This document shows, piece by piece, positions 6,279-7,294 of a stretch of DNA of 7,294 nt. The first letter of the stretch is position 1. Every line of letters begins with the position of its first letter. The position numbers and the translations under genes are program-made. Under the pieces are notes generated by a model. That model worked only from the letters and a program-made list of their open reading frames with translations, ran no database searches and was not told the DNA's origin. The stretch is from CAMEON01 sp963643175 (GTDB taxonomy: Bacteria; Bacillota; Clostridia; Oscillospirales; CAG-272), in assembly GCA_963643175.1 (NCBI GenBank), contig CAVIJF010000056.1, positions 1-7,294 of the forward strand, read 5' to 3'.

Positions 6279-7145
6279 GTGCGCATGGAAAATGGATTTT
6301 GCGAGGCTTCCGGTCTTGAACAGCGAGAAACACAGAATGACCGTGTACGCTGCCACAGAGAACAGAGCTGAGTGAATATTGTCTGCGATAATCATGCCGT
6401 TGATCAGCACCGCATAGATGCCGACGCAGACCATGATGAGAAATCCCTGAAATGCCAGAGCGAACAGACCTTTGAGGTAATTCGTGCCGATGCTGCCCCA
6501 TTCGCGGTTGCTCATCGTCGCAACGGGGATAGGTGCAACGCTCACGGTGCAGTAAATCTCAATCATGCGCCCGTAGAGGATGACCGTAATGAGGATCGAC
6601 ATGATTTTGAGACACAAGCTGATCAGAAGCGTTTCAATCGACAGTCCGAGCAGTTCACCGACCTCCATTGCCTCCATGCCGGTTCGCATCTGCGCAATCG
6701 TCGCGTCGATGTCGATGCTGGTATTGCCGTGAATGACACCGGCTGCACCGGAAACCACGTTCTGCCCGATGTCGAATACTGCCATCACGATGTCAAACGT
6801 GTGTGTCACGAGGTAGATCGCCACAGCCGCCTTGAAAAACCACTTGAAGAACATCCATGTGTCCATGTCGTGAAGGTTGTTTTTCTCGGTGATCATGGAA
6901 ATCAGCTCGTAACACAGAACGAAGGTGATGATGATACCAGCGATGGGGACTATCACGTTTTCGGATAGTCCCCGGATCATCTGGTAGATGCTGCCGTTCC
7001 AGCCGGACGGGGTTTGTCCGACCTCGGCGGCAATCGTGCCGACCTTCTCATTGACATCGGTGAACATATTGGTCAGGTTGCTCTCGATCCACCCGATCAG
7101 CAGGTCTTTGATAGCCTGTTCGATCTTTTCTAAAATGCTGCCCAA
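6276..7145 (-). CDS. TrbL/VirB6-like conjugal transfer membrane protein (CD1112 type)
   Basis: A polytopic inner-membrane protein of 289 residues thought to form part of the transfer channel. After an amphipathic N-terminal stretch (MGSILEKIEQAIKDLLIGWI), hydrophobic segments are visible at about 63-83, 98-124, 168-192, 224-250 and 258-278. PIPVATMSNREWGSIGTNYLKG (split over 205-226) and the C-terminal FKTGSLAKSIF resemble CD1112-family proteins. Start: TTG 7145 follows AAAGGTGGTG; an in-frame TAA lies only a few codons upstream and no ATG or GTG is available before residue 27, so TTG is the likely initiator. A perfect 10-bp inverted repeat falls in codons 59-67. The stop TAA overlaps the ribosome site of the MT-A70 gene. 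The preceding Maff2 gene ends 39 bases upstream, as expected for this operon type. Confidence 0.9.
   Translation of the reverse strand: MGSILEKIEQAIKDLLIGWIESNLTNMFTDVNEKVGTIAAEVGQTPSGWNGSIYQMIRGLSENVIVPIAGIIITFVLCYELISMITEKNNLHDMDTWMFFKWFFKAAVAIYLVTHTFDIVMAVFDIGQNVVSGAAGVIHGNTSIDIDATIAQMRTGMEAMEVGELLGLSIETLLISLCLKIMSILITVILYGRMIEIYCTVSVAPIPVATMSNREWGSIGTNYLKGLFALAFQGFLIMVCVGIYAVLINGMIIADNIHSALFSVAAYTVILCFSLFKTGSLAKSIFHAH
6945..6973. repeat. Perfect 10-bp inverted repeat inside trbL
   Basis: GGGGACTATC (6945-6954) and GATAGTCCCC (6964-6973) are exact reverse complements around a 9-base loop. The loop can add CG/CG pairs closing a four-base TTTT (AAAA in the mRNA) tip with one bulged base. 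It lies in codons 59-67 of trbL and is not followed by a T-run, so it is not an ordinary terminator. Confidence 0.85.
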
Positions 7146-7184
7146 TATTTCACCACCTTTCGGTTAAGCTGGGCTTGCTGTGAA

Positions 7185-7294
7185 TTAGCCGAACAAACCG
7201 GAGAGCAGGGGGATGAGGGTCGTGCCGATCAGCACCACACCGCCGCCAGCCATGAGCTGCTTGATGCCCTGAGATTTAGCGCCGGGATTGTCAT
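7185..7294 (-). CDS. Maff2-family mobile element protein, C-terminal end (partial)
   Basis: The last 35 codons of a gene cut by the right edge of the window. The visible residues begin DNPGAKSQGIKQLMAGGGVV and continue with a hydrophobic stretch ending LIPLLSGLFG before TAA (7187-7185). This is the C-terminal half of Maff2 proteins, very short (about 60-70 residues) membrane proteins with two hydrophobic helices that stand directly before trbL in CTn/Tn1549-type elements. The small size and position resemble VirB2-type pilin-like subunits, but that function is inference. The start and the first helix lie outside the window. The reading frame was worked out by hand. Confidence 0.85.
   Translation of the reverse strand, partial: DNPGAKSQGIKQLMAGGGVVLIGTTLIPLLSGLFG

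Noticed and set aside
6494..6526. Imperfect inverted repeat with CCCC/GGGG and GTTGC/GCAAC arms in trbL
   Set aside because: The pairing needs a large one-sided internal loop; within what chance gives in this GC range.
7146..7184. Possible terminator between Maff2 and trbL
   Set aside because: Only a 4-bp AAGC/GCTT pairing with a 3-base loop and no T-run; too weak.
1..7294. CRISPR arrays, tRNA or rRNA genes, insertion sequences, att sites, oriT
   Set aside because: None seen: there are no regular repeats, no transposase or integrase reading frame, and almost every base is coding.

Overview
The window is a piece of the conjugation (type IV secretion) module of an integrative and conjugative element of the Tn1549/CTn type. 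The closest named relatives, from memory, are the Clostridioides difficile CD1107-CD1113 gene block and its many copies in gut Firmicutes. GC content looks to be in the mid-50s by eye (not counted). That, together with the strong AAGGAGG-type ribosome binding sites, suggests a gut Clostridia host such as Oscillospiraceae/Ruminococcaceae. The species cannot be fixed from this sequence.

Every real gene lies on the minus strand, so the operon reads from right to left. In transcription order it holds: the C-terminal end of a Maff2-family small membrane protein (7294-7185, cut by the window edge); a TrbL/VirB6-like channel protein (7145-6276); an MT-A70 adenine methyltransferase (6262-5672); a PrgI-family two-helix membrane protein (5703-5323); the VirB4-like ATPase (5354-2922); an acidic helical protein of unknown function (2907-2266); a beta-class site-specific DNA methyltransferase (about 2230-1283); and the first 427 codons of a CD1108-type membrane-anchored protein (1283 to beyond position 1). 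That last gene covers the whole left 1.28 kb and is missed by an ORF scan that needs both a start and a stop inside the window.

The genes are packed as one transcription unit. Gaps are 13 to 39 bases, two junctions overlap by 32 bases, one junction shares a single base (TGATG), and two junctions fuse the upstream stop codon to the next Shine-Dalgarno (TAAGGAGG). No promoter or rho-independent terminator is visible. Maff2, TrbL, PrgI and VirB4 form the inner-membrane and energising part of the transfer channel. The CD1108 protein is expected to carry the cell-wall-cutting activity in the part outside the window.

The main oddities are two unrelated DNA methyltransferases inserted into the secretion operon, the apparent absence of any ATG/GTG/TTG start for one of them (an ATA codon sits where the start should be), TTG starts on trbL and virB4, and two perfect 10-bp inverted repeats inside coding sequence. 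I see no sign of a wholly new system. The methyltransferase arrangement and the ATA start are the points most worth checking.
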